Positions 44,304 to 53,345 of a stretch of DNA of 64,000 nucleotides are shown one piece after another. The position numbers and the translations under genes are program-made. Within the stretch, counting starts at the first letter, position 1, and each line of letters opens with the position of its first letter. The stretch is taken from the NCBI GenBank assembly GCA_018648805.1, contig JABGQM010000014.1, positions 1 through 64,000 on the forward strand. Reading direction: 5' to 3'. The stretch comes from Verrucomicrobiota bacterium (GTDB taxonomy: Bacteria; Verrucomicrobiota; Kiritimatiellia; UBA8416; JABMPJ01). The notes under the pieces were generated by a model that was not told the DNA's origin, did no database searches, and saw only the letters and a program-made list of their open reading frames with translations.

Positions 44304-44390
44304 CGTGGGAGGAAAGGAAAGAACAGCTTGCTGGAGGGGGTGGTGATGACTAAGGTGAGAGCGATGGACTAAACGAATGGCGGGGCGAGG

Positions 44391-45989
44391 ATGGCTGTTC
44401 TCACATGGGAGACCAGTACAGGCCGTCAAAGGCTTGAACTTGGCGATGTGGCGGTGCTCGGGCGTGTGGCGGAGTGTGACGTCGTACTTCCTGCCCCCGA
44501 AGTATCCCGCCAGCATGCCCGTATCCGCCGCGATGCGGCGCGCTGGCTGTTTGAGGATGAGGGCAGCCACAATGGCTCATACATCAACGGCACCCTCAGC
44601 ACCGCCACGACCGCACTCGCGGACGGCGATATCATCCACGTGGGCGCATTCCGGCTGACCTTCAACACGGGGGCCACCTCCCCGTTGCCGTCGCCCCCGC
44701 TGGCGGGCAACGGTGATCAGGCAGCATCACTCAGCGCCCTGGCCTCTTTGGACCTCTCACGCCTGCACGCCCCCATGGCGGCGGGGAACAGCGTCGACAT
44801 TTCACGACGCCTCCAGGCCACCTATGAAATCGCCCGCGCCACCACGGGAACCTTCGATGAGTCGGAAATGCTTGAGCAGGTTCTTGCGGTCCTCTTTGAT
44901 ATCTTTGAAGCCGCCGATCGCGGCATGATCCTCCTCGGTGATGGGGGTGCCGATGAGATCCGCCGCGGAGCAGTCAAACAGCGGACCGGTGACGACCGCG
45001 ATGCCATCGAGCTGTCCGACACCGCGCTGGAGCGGGCGTTCAAGAACCGCGAAGCTCTGCTCTGCCGCGACACCGGCGACGACGGCCACTTCTCGGCGGC
45101 ACAGAGCATTGTTGATCTCGGGATCCGCTCCATCATGATCGCCCCACTCGTCTATCGAGACCAGGTCTACGGGGCTATCTATCTGGATGCGATCCGGCGA
45201 GCCGCGGGGTTCAGCTCGGCTGATCTGAAACTTCTCGGGATCGCCGCGGCCGATGTGGCCGCCGCACTGGCCCATGCCGAATTGCACCGTCACGTGGTCC
45301 AGAACGAACGGATGGCCGCCATGGGCGAGACGGCCACAGGCCTGTCGCACTGCATCAAGAACATCCTGCAGGGCGTCAAAACCGGCTCCTACGTGGTGGA
45401 CCAGGGATTGGAGATGCAGGATCTCGGCATGATCGACACCGGTTGGCAGGTGATCAAACGGAAGAACGACTTCATGGAGAAGCTGGTCTGGGATCTTCTG
45501 ACCCTCTCCAAGCCGCGCGAGGCAGAGTTCGCCCCTACCGACCTCAATGCCCTCTGCGAGGAGATGTGCGATGTGGGGGCACACGATGAATCTGGCAACG
45601 ATGTCAGTGTCATCTTTAAGGCGGATCCGGATCTGCCTGCTGTGATGCTGGACGCCAAGGGGTTTCGCCGTTGCCTGCTCAACCTGGTGACCAATGCGAT
45701 GGATGCCTGCTCGAAGGCGGGCGGTGAGGTCAGAGTGGAAACAGACGGGGGCACCGGGGATGACCCGATCTGCGTCACGATCCACGACAACGGCTGCGGT
45801 ATGTCGGACGCCACACAAGCCAAGCTATTCACCATGTTTTTCAGCACCAAGGGAGCCAAAGGCACGGGGCTCGGCCTGCCGGTCACCAAGAAGATCATTG
45901 AGGAGCATGGCGGCCAGCTCGACGTTAGCTCAATCGAAGGCCGCGGCACCACCTTCACCATCTCGCTCCCCATCGAGCACAAGGCGTAG
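44391..45989 (+). CDS. FHA-GAF sensor histidine kinase
   Basis: This 532-residue cytoplasmic signalling protein starts at 44391. An FHA domain (residues ~18-85) has GRVAECDVVLPAPEVSRQHA and GSHNGSYING, the phosphothreonine-binding loops. A GAF domain spans ~135-300. The dimerisation/phosphoacceptor helix holds His320 in TGLSHCIKNILQGV, and the HATPase domain has NLVTNAMDAC, DNGCGMS and GTGLGLPV. No transmembrane helix or receiver domain is seen, and no response regulator gene adjoins. FHA suggests crosstalk with Ser/Thr kinase signalling. Confidence 0.93.
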   Translation: MAVLTWETSTGRQRLELGDVAVLGRVAECDVVLPAPEVSRQHARIRRDAARWLFEDEGSHNGSYINGTLSTATTALADGDIIHVGAFRLTFNTGATSPLPSPPLAGNGDQAASLSALASLDLSRLHAPMAAGNSVDISRRLQATYEIARATTGTFDESEMLEQVLAVLFDIFEAADRGMILLGDGGADEIRRGAVKQRTGDDRDAIELSDTALERAFKNREALLCRDTGDDGHFSAAQSIVDLGIRSIMIAPLVYRDQVYGAIYLDAIRRAAGFSSADLKLLGIAAADVAAALAHAELHRHVVQNERMAAMGETATGLSHCIKNILQGVKTGSYVVDQGLEMQDLGMIDTGWQVIKRKNDFMEKLVWDLLTLSKPREAEFAPTDLNALCEEMCDVGAHDESGNDVSVIFKADPDLPAVMLDAKGFRRCLLNLVTNAMDACSKAGGEVRVETDGGTGDDPICVTIHDNGCGMSDATQAKLFTMFFSTKGAKGTGLGLPVTKKIIEEHGGQLDVSSIEGRGTTFTISLPIEHKA

Positions 45990-46100
45990 CCCGGCGCGGC
46001 GGCTGTATGAATGGGGCCATTCTCTCTCGCCACGCTGCCACCGCCCTGCTATCTTCGAACGATCGACCTGTCGGGGAAACAGTGCAGAGAGGAGCATGCG

Positions 46101-46448
46101 ATGATTGTTGTGAATACCGAGACGATTCCAGGCCACACCATCACGATGGTTAAGGGCATGGTGCAGGGCAACACGGTCCGGGCCAAGCACGCCGGACGAG
46201 ATATTGCGGCCGGGTTCAAAAACCTGGTCGGCGGTGAACTGAAAGGGTACACCGAACTGTTGACCGACTCCCGTCGTGAAGCCTTGGAGCGTATGCTCGC
46301 CCAGGCTGAGCAGCTCGGGGCTGATGCCGTCGTCAATGTCCGCTTTTCAACCAGTGCTGTCACGGCCGGTGCGGCAGAACTCTACGCCTACGGCACGGCC
46401 GTCAACGTGCAGGCTGACGTGGCGCCGCCCGAGATCCCCACCACCTGA
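46101..46448 (+). CDS. YbjQ-family protein
   Basis: This 115-residue YbjQ/UPF0145 (putative heavy-metal-binding) protein has TETIPGHTITMVKGMVQGNTV, the GGELKGYTELLTDSRREALERM helix and ADAVVNVRFSTS. An AGAGAGGAG site lies before the ATG at 46101. Members form pentameric rings; function is unknown. A membrane-anchored relative follows 12 bp downstream. Confidence 0.92.
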   Translation: MIVVNTETIPGHTITMVKGMVQGNTVRAKHAGRDIAAGFKNLVGGELKGYTELLTDSRREALERMLAQAEQLGADAVVNVRFSTSAVTAGAAELYAYGTAVNVQADVAPPEIPTT

Positions 46449-46460
46449 GGGAGCACGGCT

Positions 46461-46940
46461 ATGCATGAATTGATCGGTCTATTCATACAACTCGGGATTG
46501 TGGGCGGAATGGTCTTGCTCGGCCTTCTGGCCGGGCGCTATACCGAACGCAAACACCTGTGTTCGCTTGAGCGTCGCGAAGCCGACCTGCAGGGCATGAT
46601 CGTCTCGAATCTGAAATGCTTCCCCGGCGGAGCCCAATCCACCCCTGTCCCCGCATTGATCGTGGGTGAGGCCTCGATTGCGAGCGACTACCTGAAGACC
46701 CTACTGGCCGCTCTGCGCAATCTGGTCGGAGGCGAGGTGCGCTCGTTTGAATCGCTCCAGATGCGGGCGCGGCGCGAGGCCACGCTGCGCGTTATGGAGC
46801 AGGCCCATGCGCAGGGATTCAATGCCATCGGCAACTTGCGCCTCGAGACCGCCGACATTGCGGGCAACATAACGACCAATCAGAAACGCAAGATGGTCGT
46901 GGTCAGCGTGATCGCCAGCGCCACGGCGTATGCGCTCTGA
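46461..46940 (+). CDS. Membrane-anchored YbjQ-like protein
   Basis: This 159-residue protein has one N-terminal transmembrane helix (LGIVGGMVLLGLLAG), a basic linker (YTERKHLCSLERREADL) and a YbjQ-like domain with GGEVRSFESLQMRARREATLRVM and FNAIGNLRLETADI. It overlaps the PrsW-type gene by 1 bp. It would tether the ring-forming domain to the inner membrane. Confidence 0.85.
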   Translation: MHELIGLFIQLGIVGGMVLLGLLAGRYTERKHLCSLERREADLQGMIVSNLKCFPGGAQSTPVPALIVGEASIASDYLKTLLAALRNLVGGEVRSFESLQMRARREATLRVMEQAHAQGFNAIGNLRLETADIAGNITTNQKRKMVVVSVIASATAYAL

Positions 46941-47710
46941 TGGCGGGAGCCGGTATGTCGAAAGAGGCGGATTCGGTATTCGACGAACCGCAGTTCCGCG
47001 GTGGCGGCTATACCCCCGATCCGTCTGATCCAGCGACAGGTGCCGGGACCCCCCATGCGGATGCTCCGCTGCCGGTTGGGCAGGGCGCCTGGGATGAACC
47101 CGCCCTCAGCCCCGCTCTGGCCGGGGAACGCCCCGCCCACGTGCAGACCTATGCGCAGTGGCTCGCCGCCGGCCGCGCACGCCTCAGTGCGACCACCACG
47201 TGGGGTATCACGCTGGCGCTGGCACTCGGATCGGGCGCCTGGGCTATTGTAGGAGCCATTCTCAGCCAGGTGCAGGGCAACTCGGCCGGCGGCCTGCTGC
47301 TCATGATCCTTTTCGGGCCCGCCGCCGAAGAGATGCTCAAAATCTCGGCGGCGCTGATCACCATCGAGAAGTGGCCCTACGCTTTTCGCTCGCCTGTGCA
47401 GATCGTGGTCTGCTGTCTGGCTGCGGCCCTCGGCTTTGCGGCCATCGAGAACCTGATCTACCTGCATGTCTATATACCCGATCCCTCGCCGGGCATGATC
47501 GCCTGGCGCTGGACCATCTGCGTCATGATCCACGTCGCCGGCTCCTGCATCGCCTCCGTCGGCCTCATCAAAATCTGGCGCCACACCATGGCCCATGGCT
47601 CCGCGCCGCGTGTTTCCCTCGGCAGCCCGTTCTTCATGGCGGCCATCGCCCTGCACGGCACGTATAACCTGGGTGCCATCCTGCTCAACCCCTACCTCGC
47701 CCGACTCTAA
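46940..47710 (+). CDS. PrsW-type intramembrane protease
   Basis: This 256-residue membrane protein has a soluble proline-rich N-terminus (~1-85) followed by about six helices. The PrsW signatures are FGPAAEEMLK, GFAAIENLIY and IALHGTYN, with the paired glutamates and the histidine in membrane segments. PrsW-type proteins cleave anti-sigma factors in Bacillus. Here the coupled YbjQ genes suggest a local partnership; the substrate is unknown. Confidence 0.85.
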   Translation: MAGAGMSKEADSVFDEPQFRGGGYTPDPSDPATGAGTPHADAPLPVGQGAWDEPALSPALAGERPAHVQTYAQWLAAGRARLSATTTWGITLALALGSGAWAIVGAILSQVQGNSAGGLLLMILFGPAAEEMLKISAALITIEKWPYAFRSPVQIVVCCLAAALGFAAIENLIYLHVYIPDPSPGMIAWRWTICVMIHVAGSCIASVGLIKIWRHTMAHGSAPRVSLGSPFFMAAIALHGTYNLGAILLNPYLARL

Positions 47711-47764
47711 CCTGTTTGGAGTTCAGAGTTTACACGGTGGCGGTCACAGGGTAGGGTTCCGTGC

Positions 47765-49852
47765 ATGGCTCGTTGGTCGCGAATTGCTCCTTATATTCCC
47801 TTTGCGATTGTGCTGGTTGGCGTGTTGGCATACCTCAACACGTTCACGAATCCCTTTATCTTTGACGATGCCCGCATCATCACCGACAACAGGGGTATCG
47901 ACCGGCTCTTTCCGATCTTCTTCAGCACGCGCTGGCTGGTCGATTTCACCTTCAGGCTCAACTACGCCATGGCGGGATTCAGTGTACCGGACTATCACGC
48001 GTTCAACCTGGGGGTGCATCTTGCGACGGCATTGCTCCTCTTCGGGGTGATCCGCCGCACGCTCGCCCTGCCGCGCCTGCGCGAACGGTGGGGGGCGCCC
48101 GCCGTCTGGATCGCCGGCGCCGTGGCGATGCTCTTCGTGGTTCACCCGCTTCAGACCGCCAGCGTGACCTATATCTGCCAGCGCTATGAAGCCATGATGG
48201 CCATGCTGTTTCTGGCCACGCTTTACAGCACGATACGCGCTTTGACGGCCTCGCGCAGGGGATGGCGTGTCGGTTGGGCGATGGCGGCTGTGGGCTGCTG
48301 TTTGCTGGGAATGGGAACCAAGGAGGTTATGCTCACGGCGCCGCTGGTGGTGCTGCTCTACGACTGGATCTTTGTGGGGCGCTCCCTGCCCGGCACGGGA
48401 CGCCTGCGCGTGGGGCTGCATGTTGGCCTTTTCCTGACCCTTGGTGTGCTGGTCGCGATGGAGCTTCGCATGCTGGATCTGATGGCGGCCGGCGGGCAGA
48501 GCCTGACGAGCAACGCATCCCCCTGGATCTATCTGGCCACGCAGACCGAGGTGATCCTGCACTACCTGCGCCTGAGTGTCTGGCCGACCGGACAATGCCT
48601 CGACTATGCCTGGCCGATGGCGGCGGGGTGGGGCGCGGTCTGGCCCGCGGCACTGCTGATCGTGGGCGTGGGCCTGCTGTCGCTGTGGGGCCTGCTGCGC
48701 CGCACCGGCTGGGGGTTTCTGGGTGGATGCTTCTTTCTCGTACTAGGTCCCTCCTCCAGCCTGCTACCGGCCCCCGACGCGGCCTTCGAGCACCGCATGT
48801 ACCTGCCGTTGGCCGCCGTTCTGACCGCCATCGTTCTGACCGGCTATCGCCTCTTCCATACGCGCCTGCGCCCCGCCCGGCGCGCCCCGCTCATCTGGCT
48901 GGTGATCCTGATAGGGGTGACCGCCGCGCTGGCTACGGCGACACATCAGCGCAACCGGGCCTATGCCTCGCGCGAGACCATGTGGCGTGACGTTATGGCC
49001 AAGCAGCCCGGCAACTACCGTCAGCGTCTCGCGCTCTCGTATGCGCTTTTTGACCGCGGTGCCGACCGGGAGGCCGAAGAGGTGATCCGCAACCTGATTG
49101 CCGATACGAAGGATGGCTTCAACCGCAAGCAGTCGTCGCTGGTGACCGCCCGCGATCCCTTCTGGCACCACGCGGTGGCGCGCGGCCAGCTCGGTCGGAT
49201 GCTGCTGCGCCGCGGCGATGCCAGCGGTGCCGTGGAGCATATCGCCGTCACACTTCTGGCCCTACCCGAAGATGCCGTGGCACACCACAATATGGCGCTC
49301 GCACTTGGCGCCTTGCATCGTTACCGCGAATCCCTGCGCGCCGCGCGAAATGCGGTTGAATTCGATCCCCGGTATGGGAATGGGTACGGGACGTTGGCCT
49401 TTCTGTTGGCCCGTCGCGGTGCCTATACCGAGGCGGCGACGAACTATCGCAAGGCCATCGCCCTGAGCTCGCCCTCCCATAGCGCCCTCCGCCTGGAGCT
49501 GGCCTGGCTGCTGGCCACCACGCCTGAGGACGCCCTGCGCGATGGGGCCGAGGCCGAGAGGTTGGCCATGGAGGTATTCACCGCCACGGGCGAACGCAGT
49601 ATCCGGGCGCTTGATGCGCTGGCCGCCGCGCTGGCGGAGCAGGGGCAGTATGGCGATGCTCTGATTCGGATAGGACAGGCCCTCTCCCTGGTCGCTGAAA
49701 CGGGCTCTGCTGCGGCCTCCGCCGCACCGGTGTCTCCAAGCGGTCTGAGCGGCTGGGGCCCTGCCGCCGATAGGGCAACACTCGTGCGCCACCGTCGCCG
49801 CTACGCCACTCGCCAGCCGTTCAGGAGTGAGCCGGGGGGAGGTCGCGAATGA
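47765..49852 (+). CDS. TMTC-like GT-C membrane protein with C-terminal TPRs
   Basis: This 695-residue protein has about 9-11 transmembrane helices (residues ~10-400) and a TPR region (~410-650). The first loop has NPFIFDDARIITDN, the D-D motif of the TMTC/GT-C glycosyltransferase family, and VVHPLQTASVTYICQRYE is also typical. It overlaps the GT4 gene by 4 bp. A transferase acting on lipid-linked sugars outside the membrane is inferred. Confidence 0.82.
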   Translation: MARWSRIAPYIPFAIVLVGVLAYLNTFTNPFIFDDARIITDNRGIDRLFPIFFSTRWLVDFTFRLNYAMAGFSVPDYHAFNLGVHLATALLLFGVIRRTLALPRLRERWGAPAVWIAGAVAMLFVVHPLQTASVTYICQRYEAMMAMLFLATLYSTIRALTASRRGWRVGWAMAAVGCCLLGMGTKEVMLTAPLVVLLYDWIFVGRSLPGTGRLRVGLHVGLFLTLGVLVAMELRMLDLMAAGGQSLTSNASPWIYLATQTEVILHYLRLSVWPTGQCLDYAWPMAAGWGAVWPAALLIVGVGLLSLWGLLRRTGWGFLGGCFFLVLGPSSSLLPAPDAAFEHRMYLPLAAVLTAIVLTGYRLFHTRLRPARRAPLIWLVILIGVTAALATATHQRNRAYASRETMWRDVMAKQPGNYRQRLALSYALFDRGADREAEEVIRNLIADTKDGFNRKQSSLVTARDPFWHHAVARGQLGRMLLRRGDASGAVEHIAVTLLALPEDAVAHHNMALALGALHRYRESLRAARNAVEFDPRYGNGYGTLAFLLARRGAYTEAATNYRKAIALSSPSHSALRLELAWLLATTPEDALRDGAEAERLAMEVFTATGERSIRALDALAAALAEQGQYGDALIRIGQALSLVAETGSAAASAAPVSPSGLSGWGPAADRATLVRHRRRYATRQPFRSEPGGGRE

Positions 49853-50949
49853 AATGTGCGGTGTCACTCTTAAACTACCGTCCGGGTAGCGTCGGCGGAA
49901 TCGAAACCTACATCCGGAAACTGAGTGAGATCTATGCGGCGGACCCATCCGGCCACGAGATCACCTTCATCGCCGGAGCCCATGTGGCCGACCAGCTGCC
50001 TACTGGCGCGCGGCGACAGCTGGTTCCGCACGCGCCTCCCACGCTGATCGCCGGCCGCTGCATGGAAGCCTTCACTCCGCTGCGGGCAGCCCGCCTGGCC
50101 CGTCAGATCGATGCGGCCGGGTATGACGTGATCCTCTTTCCACAACAGTCCATCTTCCCCATCGGTATCCAGACGCCGGCCGTCCTCACCGTGGTGGATG
50201 TGCAGCACCTCCACCGCCCCGAGCACTACCCTCTCTTCGACACCTGCTTCCGGCGCACGATCTACCCGCGCAGCCTGGCCCGCGCACAGCGCATTATCGC
50301 CATTTCGCAGGTCACCCAGCGCGATCTTGTGGAGCTGTGCAACGTGGCGGCAGAGAAGATCGAGGTGGTGCACCTTGGATTCGATCGCACGCCGCCGCCC
50401 CCCGCGGACGAACGGCTGGTCGAACGGCCCTATCTCTACTACCCCGCCGCCACGTTCGCCCACAAGGGTCACGCTGACCTGCTCCGCTGCTTTGCCCGGC
50501 TCAAGGTGAGACACGCGCATGATATCACGCTGGTGTTCTCCGGCATGCAGACCGCCCTCTGGCGGCAGCTCAAGAAACAGATCGCAGCATTGGGTCTGCA
50601 GCGTGATGTAGCCCACCTTGGCTTCGTCGACTACGAGGACATTCCCTCGCTCTACCAACATGCCGAGGCCGTCGTCTTTCCTTCGCAGTTCGAGGGATTC
50701 GGCATGCCGGTGCTGGAGGCGGTACGTTACCGCAAGCCGATCTTCTGTTCAGACCTTCCGATCTTCGATGAGCTGGGGGTGCCGGCGGCCAACCGGATCG
50801 ATTTCACCGATCCGGATGCGCTGATCGGCATCATGCAGCGTCTACAGCCCACGGCCCTGCTGAAAGAGCCGATCAGCTGGGACGAGTGCGCGAAAAAAAC
50901 TCTGCAAGTCATGGCCAAAACGGTAGAGTCTGCGGGCAAGGGAATTTAA
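49849..50949 (+). CDS. Group 1 (GT4) glycosyltransferase
   Basis: This 366-residue GT-B glycosyltransferase shows GSVGGIETYIRKL near the N-terminus and the C-terminal sugar-nucleotide motif QFEGFGMPVLEA (E-x7-E). PYLYYPAATFAHKGH marks the start of the second Rossmann domain. The start overlaps the TMTC-like gene by 4 bp (ATGA). It would add one sugar in assembly of the surface glycan. Confidence 0.9.
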   Translation: MKCAVSLLNYRPGSVGGIETYIRKLSEIYAADPSGHEITFIAGAHVADQLPTGARRQLVPHAPPTLIAGRCMEAFTPLRAARLARQIDAAGYDVILFPQQSIFPIGIQTPAVLTVVDVQHLHRPEHYPLFDTCFRRTIYPRSLARAQRIIAISQVTQRDLVELCNVAAEKIEVVHLGFDRTPPPPADERLVERPYLYYPAATFAHKGHADLLRCFARLKVRHAHDITLVFSGMQTALWRQLKKQIAALGLQRDVAHLGFVDYEDIPSLYQHAEAVVFPSQFEGFGMPVLEAVRYRKPIFCSDLPIFDELGVPAANRIDFTDPDALIGIMQRLQPTALLKEPISWDECAKKTLQVMAKTVESAGKGI

Positions 50950-50950
50950 C

Positions 50951-50979
50951 CACGGATGACACGGATGGACACGGATGGG
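50951..50979 (+). repeat. Tandem ACGGATG repeat
   Basis: Three ACGGATG units at 50952, 50961 and 50971, 9-10 bp apart, span the gap after the GT4 gene and the start of the dehydratase gene. Similar tandem runs are common in PVC intergenic DNA. The first unit supplies the ATG at 50956. Confidence 0.6.
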
Positions 50980-52044
50980 ACAGACCAGGGCTTCTGGAAA
51001 GGAAGACGCATCTTCCTGACCGGCCACACGGGCTTTAAGGGATCGTGGCTGAGCATGATGCTCTCGCGCCTGGGGGCGGTGGTGTGCGGGTATTCTTTGG
51101 ATCCGCCCACGACGCCCAGCCTGTATGACGCCGCGACCGTGGGGACGCTGATCGACTCGGATGTGCGGGCCGATGTGGGCGATCTGGATGCGGTGCGCAG
51201 CGCTATGAATGCCTTCCAGCCCGAGCTGGTACTCCACCTGGCGGCCCAGTCGCTCGTGCGGCAGAGCTATGTCGATCCGATCGAGACCTACCGCACGAAT
51301 GTCATGGGCTCACTGCATGTGATGGAGGCCGTGCGCGGCTGCGCGTCGGTCAAGGCGATGATCAATGTGACGACCGATAAATGCTACGCGCAGGAGGGCC
51401 GCGGCGTGCCGTTCAAGGAAGCGGATCCCATGGGCGGGGCCGACCCCTACAGCAACTCGAAGGGGTGCAGTGAGCTGGTGACGGCCTGTTACCGCCGTTC
51501 GTTCATGCAACCCGAGGGCGGTGCCCTGCTGGCCTCAGCCCGCGCCGGCAACGTGATCGGTGGCGGCGACTGGGCGCGGGACCGGCTGTTGCCGGATTGC
51601 TATCGTGCTTTTGCGGAGGGCCACCCACTCACGATCCGTTACCCCGGGGCGGTGCGTCCCTGGCAGCACGTCCTCGAACCGCTGGCCGGCTACCTGCGGC
51701 TGGCCCGCCGACTGCTTGAGGGGAAGGCTGACTGTGCGACCGGCTGGAACTTTGGTCCGGCCGCGGCCGACGCGCTGACCGTTGGCGACGTTGCCACGAT
51801 GGCCTGCACGACATGGGGCGAGGGCGCTGCCTGGCACAGCGACGAACAGGACCACCCCCACGAGGAGGGCTGGCTGCAGCTCGACTCCAGTGCGGCCACC
51901 ACGCGGCTCAACTGGCAGCCCCGCCTGGATGCCGCTACGGCGGTGGCGTGGACGATCCAGTGGTACCGCGACTACCATCGCGATGGCGCGGCGCGCGCGC
52001 TCTGCCTTGATCAAATTGAGCGCTACGCTGAAGAGGGGAGCTGA
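50956..52044 (+). CDS. rfbG: CDP-glucose 4,6-dehydratase
   Basis: This 362-residue short-chain dehydrogenase converts CDP-glucose to CDP-4-keto-6-deoxyglucose. It has GRRIFLTGHTGFKGSWLS, LHLAAQSLVRQSY, VTTDKCY, DPYSNSKGCSEL with the Tyr-x3-Lys pair, and GNVIGGGDWARDRL and RPWQHVLEPL, all close to RfbG. The first ~12 residues come from the ACGGATG repeat, so the true start may be downstream. The matching cytidylyltransferase (rfbF) is not in this window. Confidence 0.92.
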   Translation: MTRMDTDGTDQGFWKGRRIFLTGHTGFKGSWLSMMLSRLGAVVCGYSLDPPTTPSLYDAATVGTLIDSDVRADVGDLDAVRSAMNAFQPELVLHLAAQSLVRQSYVDPIETYRTNVMGSLHVMEAVRGCASVKAMINVTTDKCYAQEGRGVPFKEADPMGGADPYSNSKGCSELVTACYRRSFMQPEGGALLASARAGNVIGGGDWARDRLLPDCYRAFAEGHPLTIRYPGAVRPWQHVLEPLAGYLRLARRLLEGKADCATGWNFGPAAADALTVGDVATMACTTWGEGAAWHSDEQDHPHEEGWLQLDSSAATTRLNWQPRLDAATAVAWTIQWYRDYHRDGAARALCLDQIERYAEEGS

Positions 52045-52048
52045 GCCG

Positions 52049-53290
52049 ATGCCTGTACCCGCGCCTCGCTGTCGGTTCTGCCAGACTCCGCTGCAGGAGA
52101 AGGTGATCGATCTCGGTGAACATCCACTCTCGAACGCCTATCTCACGCGTGAACAGCTGCACGCCGCGGAGCCGCGCTATCCGCTCTGTGTCTACCTCTG
52201 CACGGAGTGTCTGCTGATGCAGATCGAGGCGGTCGAAACGCGCGATCATATCTTCAACGACACCTACGCCTATTTTTCCAGCTTCTCGACCAGCTTTCTC
52301 GCGCATGCTCAGCGCTACGTCGAGGCGATGATCGAACGGTTCGACCTGACCCCGGAGGCGAGCCACATTGTTGAAGTCGCCAGCAATGACGGCTACCTGC
52401 TGCAGTACTTCCATCAACGTGGCTTCAACGTGCTGGGTATCGAGCCGACCGCCAGTACGGCCGACGCCGCGCGCGAGAAGGGGGTTGAAACCCTCGAGGA
52501 GTTCTTCGGCACAGGCCTGGCTCTCGCACTGGCCGGGGCAGGCCACCAGGCCGACCTCCTTCTGGGCAACAACGTGCTGGCACACGTGCCCGATATCAAC
52601 GACTTCATCGGTGGGCTCCAGGTGTACCTTAAGCCGGACGGCATCATCACGATGGAGTTTCCGCATCTGCTGCAGCTGATCGCGGGCGGCCAGTTTGATA
52701 CAATTTACCACGAGCACTTCTCCTACCTCTCGTTCTCAACTGTAGATACCCTATTCAAGATGCATGGTCTGCGGCTGTTTGATGTCGATGAACTCCCCAC
52801 GCATGGCGGATCCATCCGTATCTATGCCTGCCACGCCAACGCGTCCCGGCCGGTCGCTGACTCCGTGGAAGCCATGAAGCGCAAGGAGGCCGACTTCGGG
52901 CTGCTGGATGTCCCGGTCTATCGCGCGTTTGGCACGCGCGTCAAAACGGTGGCGCGTGAGCTGCAGACCTTCCTTGACGAGGCGGCCGCCGCCGGCAAGC
53001 AGGTCGCTGCCTACGGCGCGGCAGCCAAGGGCAACACCCTGCTCAACTACTGCGACATCTCGACCGAGGAGATCGCCTATGTGGTCGACCGCAACCCGCA
53101 CAAGCAGGGCCTCTACCTGCCCGGCAGCCACATTCCGATTCTGGCCCCGGCGCATGTGGCTGAGAGTCGGCCCGACTACCTTCTGATTCTGCCGTGGAAT
53201 CTGCGCGACGAGATCGCCGCGCAGATGGCCGGCATCCGTGAGTGGGGCGGTCAGTTTGTTGTGCCCATTCCGAGTGTGGAGGTGTTCTAA
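52049..53290 (+). CDS. NDP-sugar C-methyltransferase
   Basis: This 413-residue sugar C-methyltransferase of the NovU/TylCIII type starts at the ATG at 52049, after AGGGGAG and just past the dehydratase stop; a longer open frame to 51782 is an artefact of the neighbour. The N-terminal zinc site is CRFCQ (C8/C11) with CTEC (~50-53). The SAM motif is VEVASNDGYLLQYF, and IYHEHFSYLSF holds the catalytic Tyr/His region. The C-terminal domain (AAYGAAAKGNTLLNYC) is typical. It would methylate C-3 (or C-5) of the 4-keto sugar. Confidence 0.93.
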   Translation: MPVPAPRCRFCQTPLQEKVIDLGEHPLSNAYLTREQLHAAEPRYPLCVYLCTECLLMQIEAVETRDHIFNDTYAYFSSFSTSFLAHAQRYVEAMIERFDLTPEASHIVEVASNDGYLLQYFHQRGFNVLGIEPTASTADAAREKGVETLEEFFGTGLALALAGAGHQADLLLGNNVLAHVPDINDFIGGLQVYLKPDGIITMEFPHLLQLIAGGQFDTIYHEHFSYLSFSTVDTLFKMHGLRLFDVDELPTHGGSIRIYACHANASRPVADSVEAMKRKEADFGLLDVPVYRAFGTRVKTVARELQTFLDEAAAAGKQVAAYGAAAKGNTLLNYCDISTEEIAYVVDRNPHKQGLYLPGSHIPILAPAHVAESRPDYLLILPWNLRDEIAAQMAGIREWGGQFVVPIPSVEVF

Positions 53291-53345
53291 GGGTGGCGAG
53301 TGACGGGTGGCAAGTGGCGAAGGAATTCCTGTGGGGAACTCAACC

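Larger units (their letters stand above)
44111..44390. other. Repeat-rich intergenic region
   Basis: This 280-bp spacer holds the interspersed element (44205-44263) and a purine-rich microsatellite (44281-44303). A GGGCGAGG ribosome site for the FHA kinase lies at its right end. Translated frames here read as low-complexity and are not genes. Confidence 0.5.

Noticed and set aside
44118-44390. Small protein on the minus strand over the GC-rich element
   Set aside because: The frame (LRLPSIARLVPRSSQSEGG) is what such repeats give when translated and lacks a ribosome site.
44802-45818. 338-codon minus-strand frame antisense to the FHA kinase
   Set aside because: Histidine kinase motifs are on the plus strand; the antisense product has no domain.
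51782-52048. Extended N-terminus for the C-methyltransferase
   Set aside because: It overlaps the dehydratase in another frame, is Arg/Thr-rich, and a good ribosome site precedes 52049.
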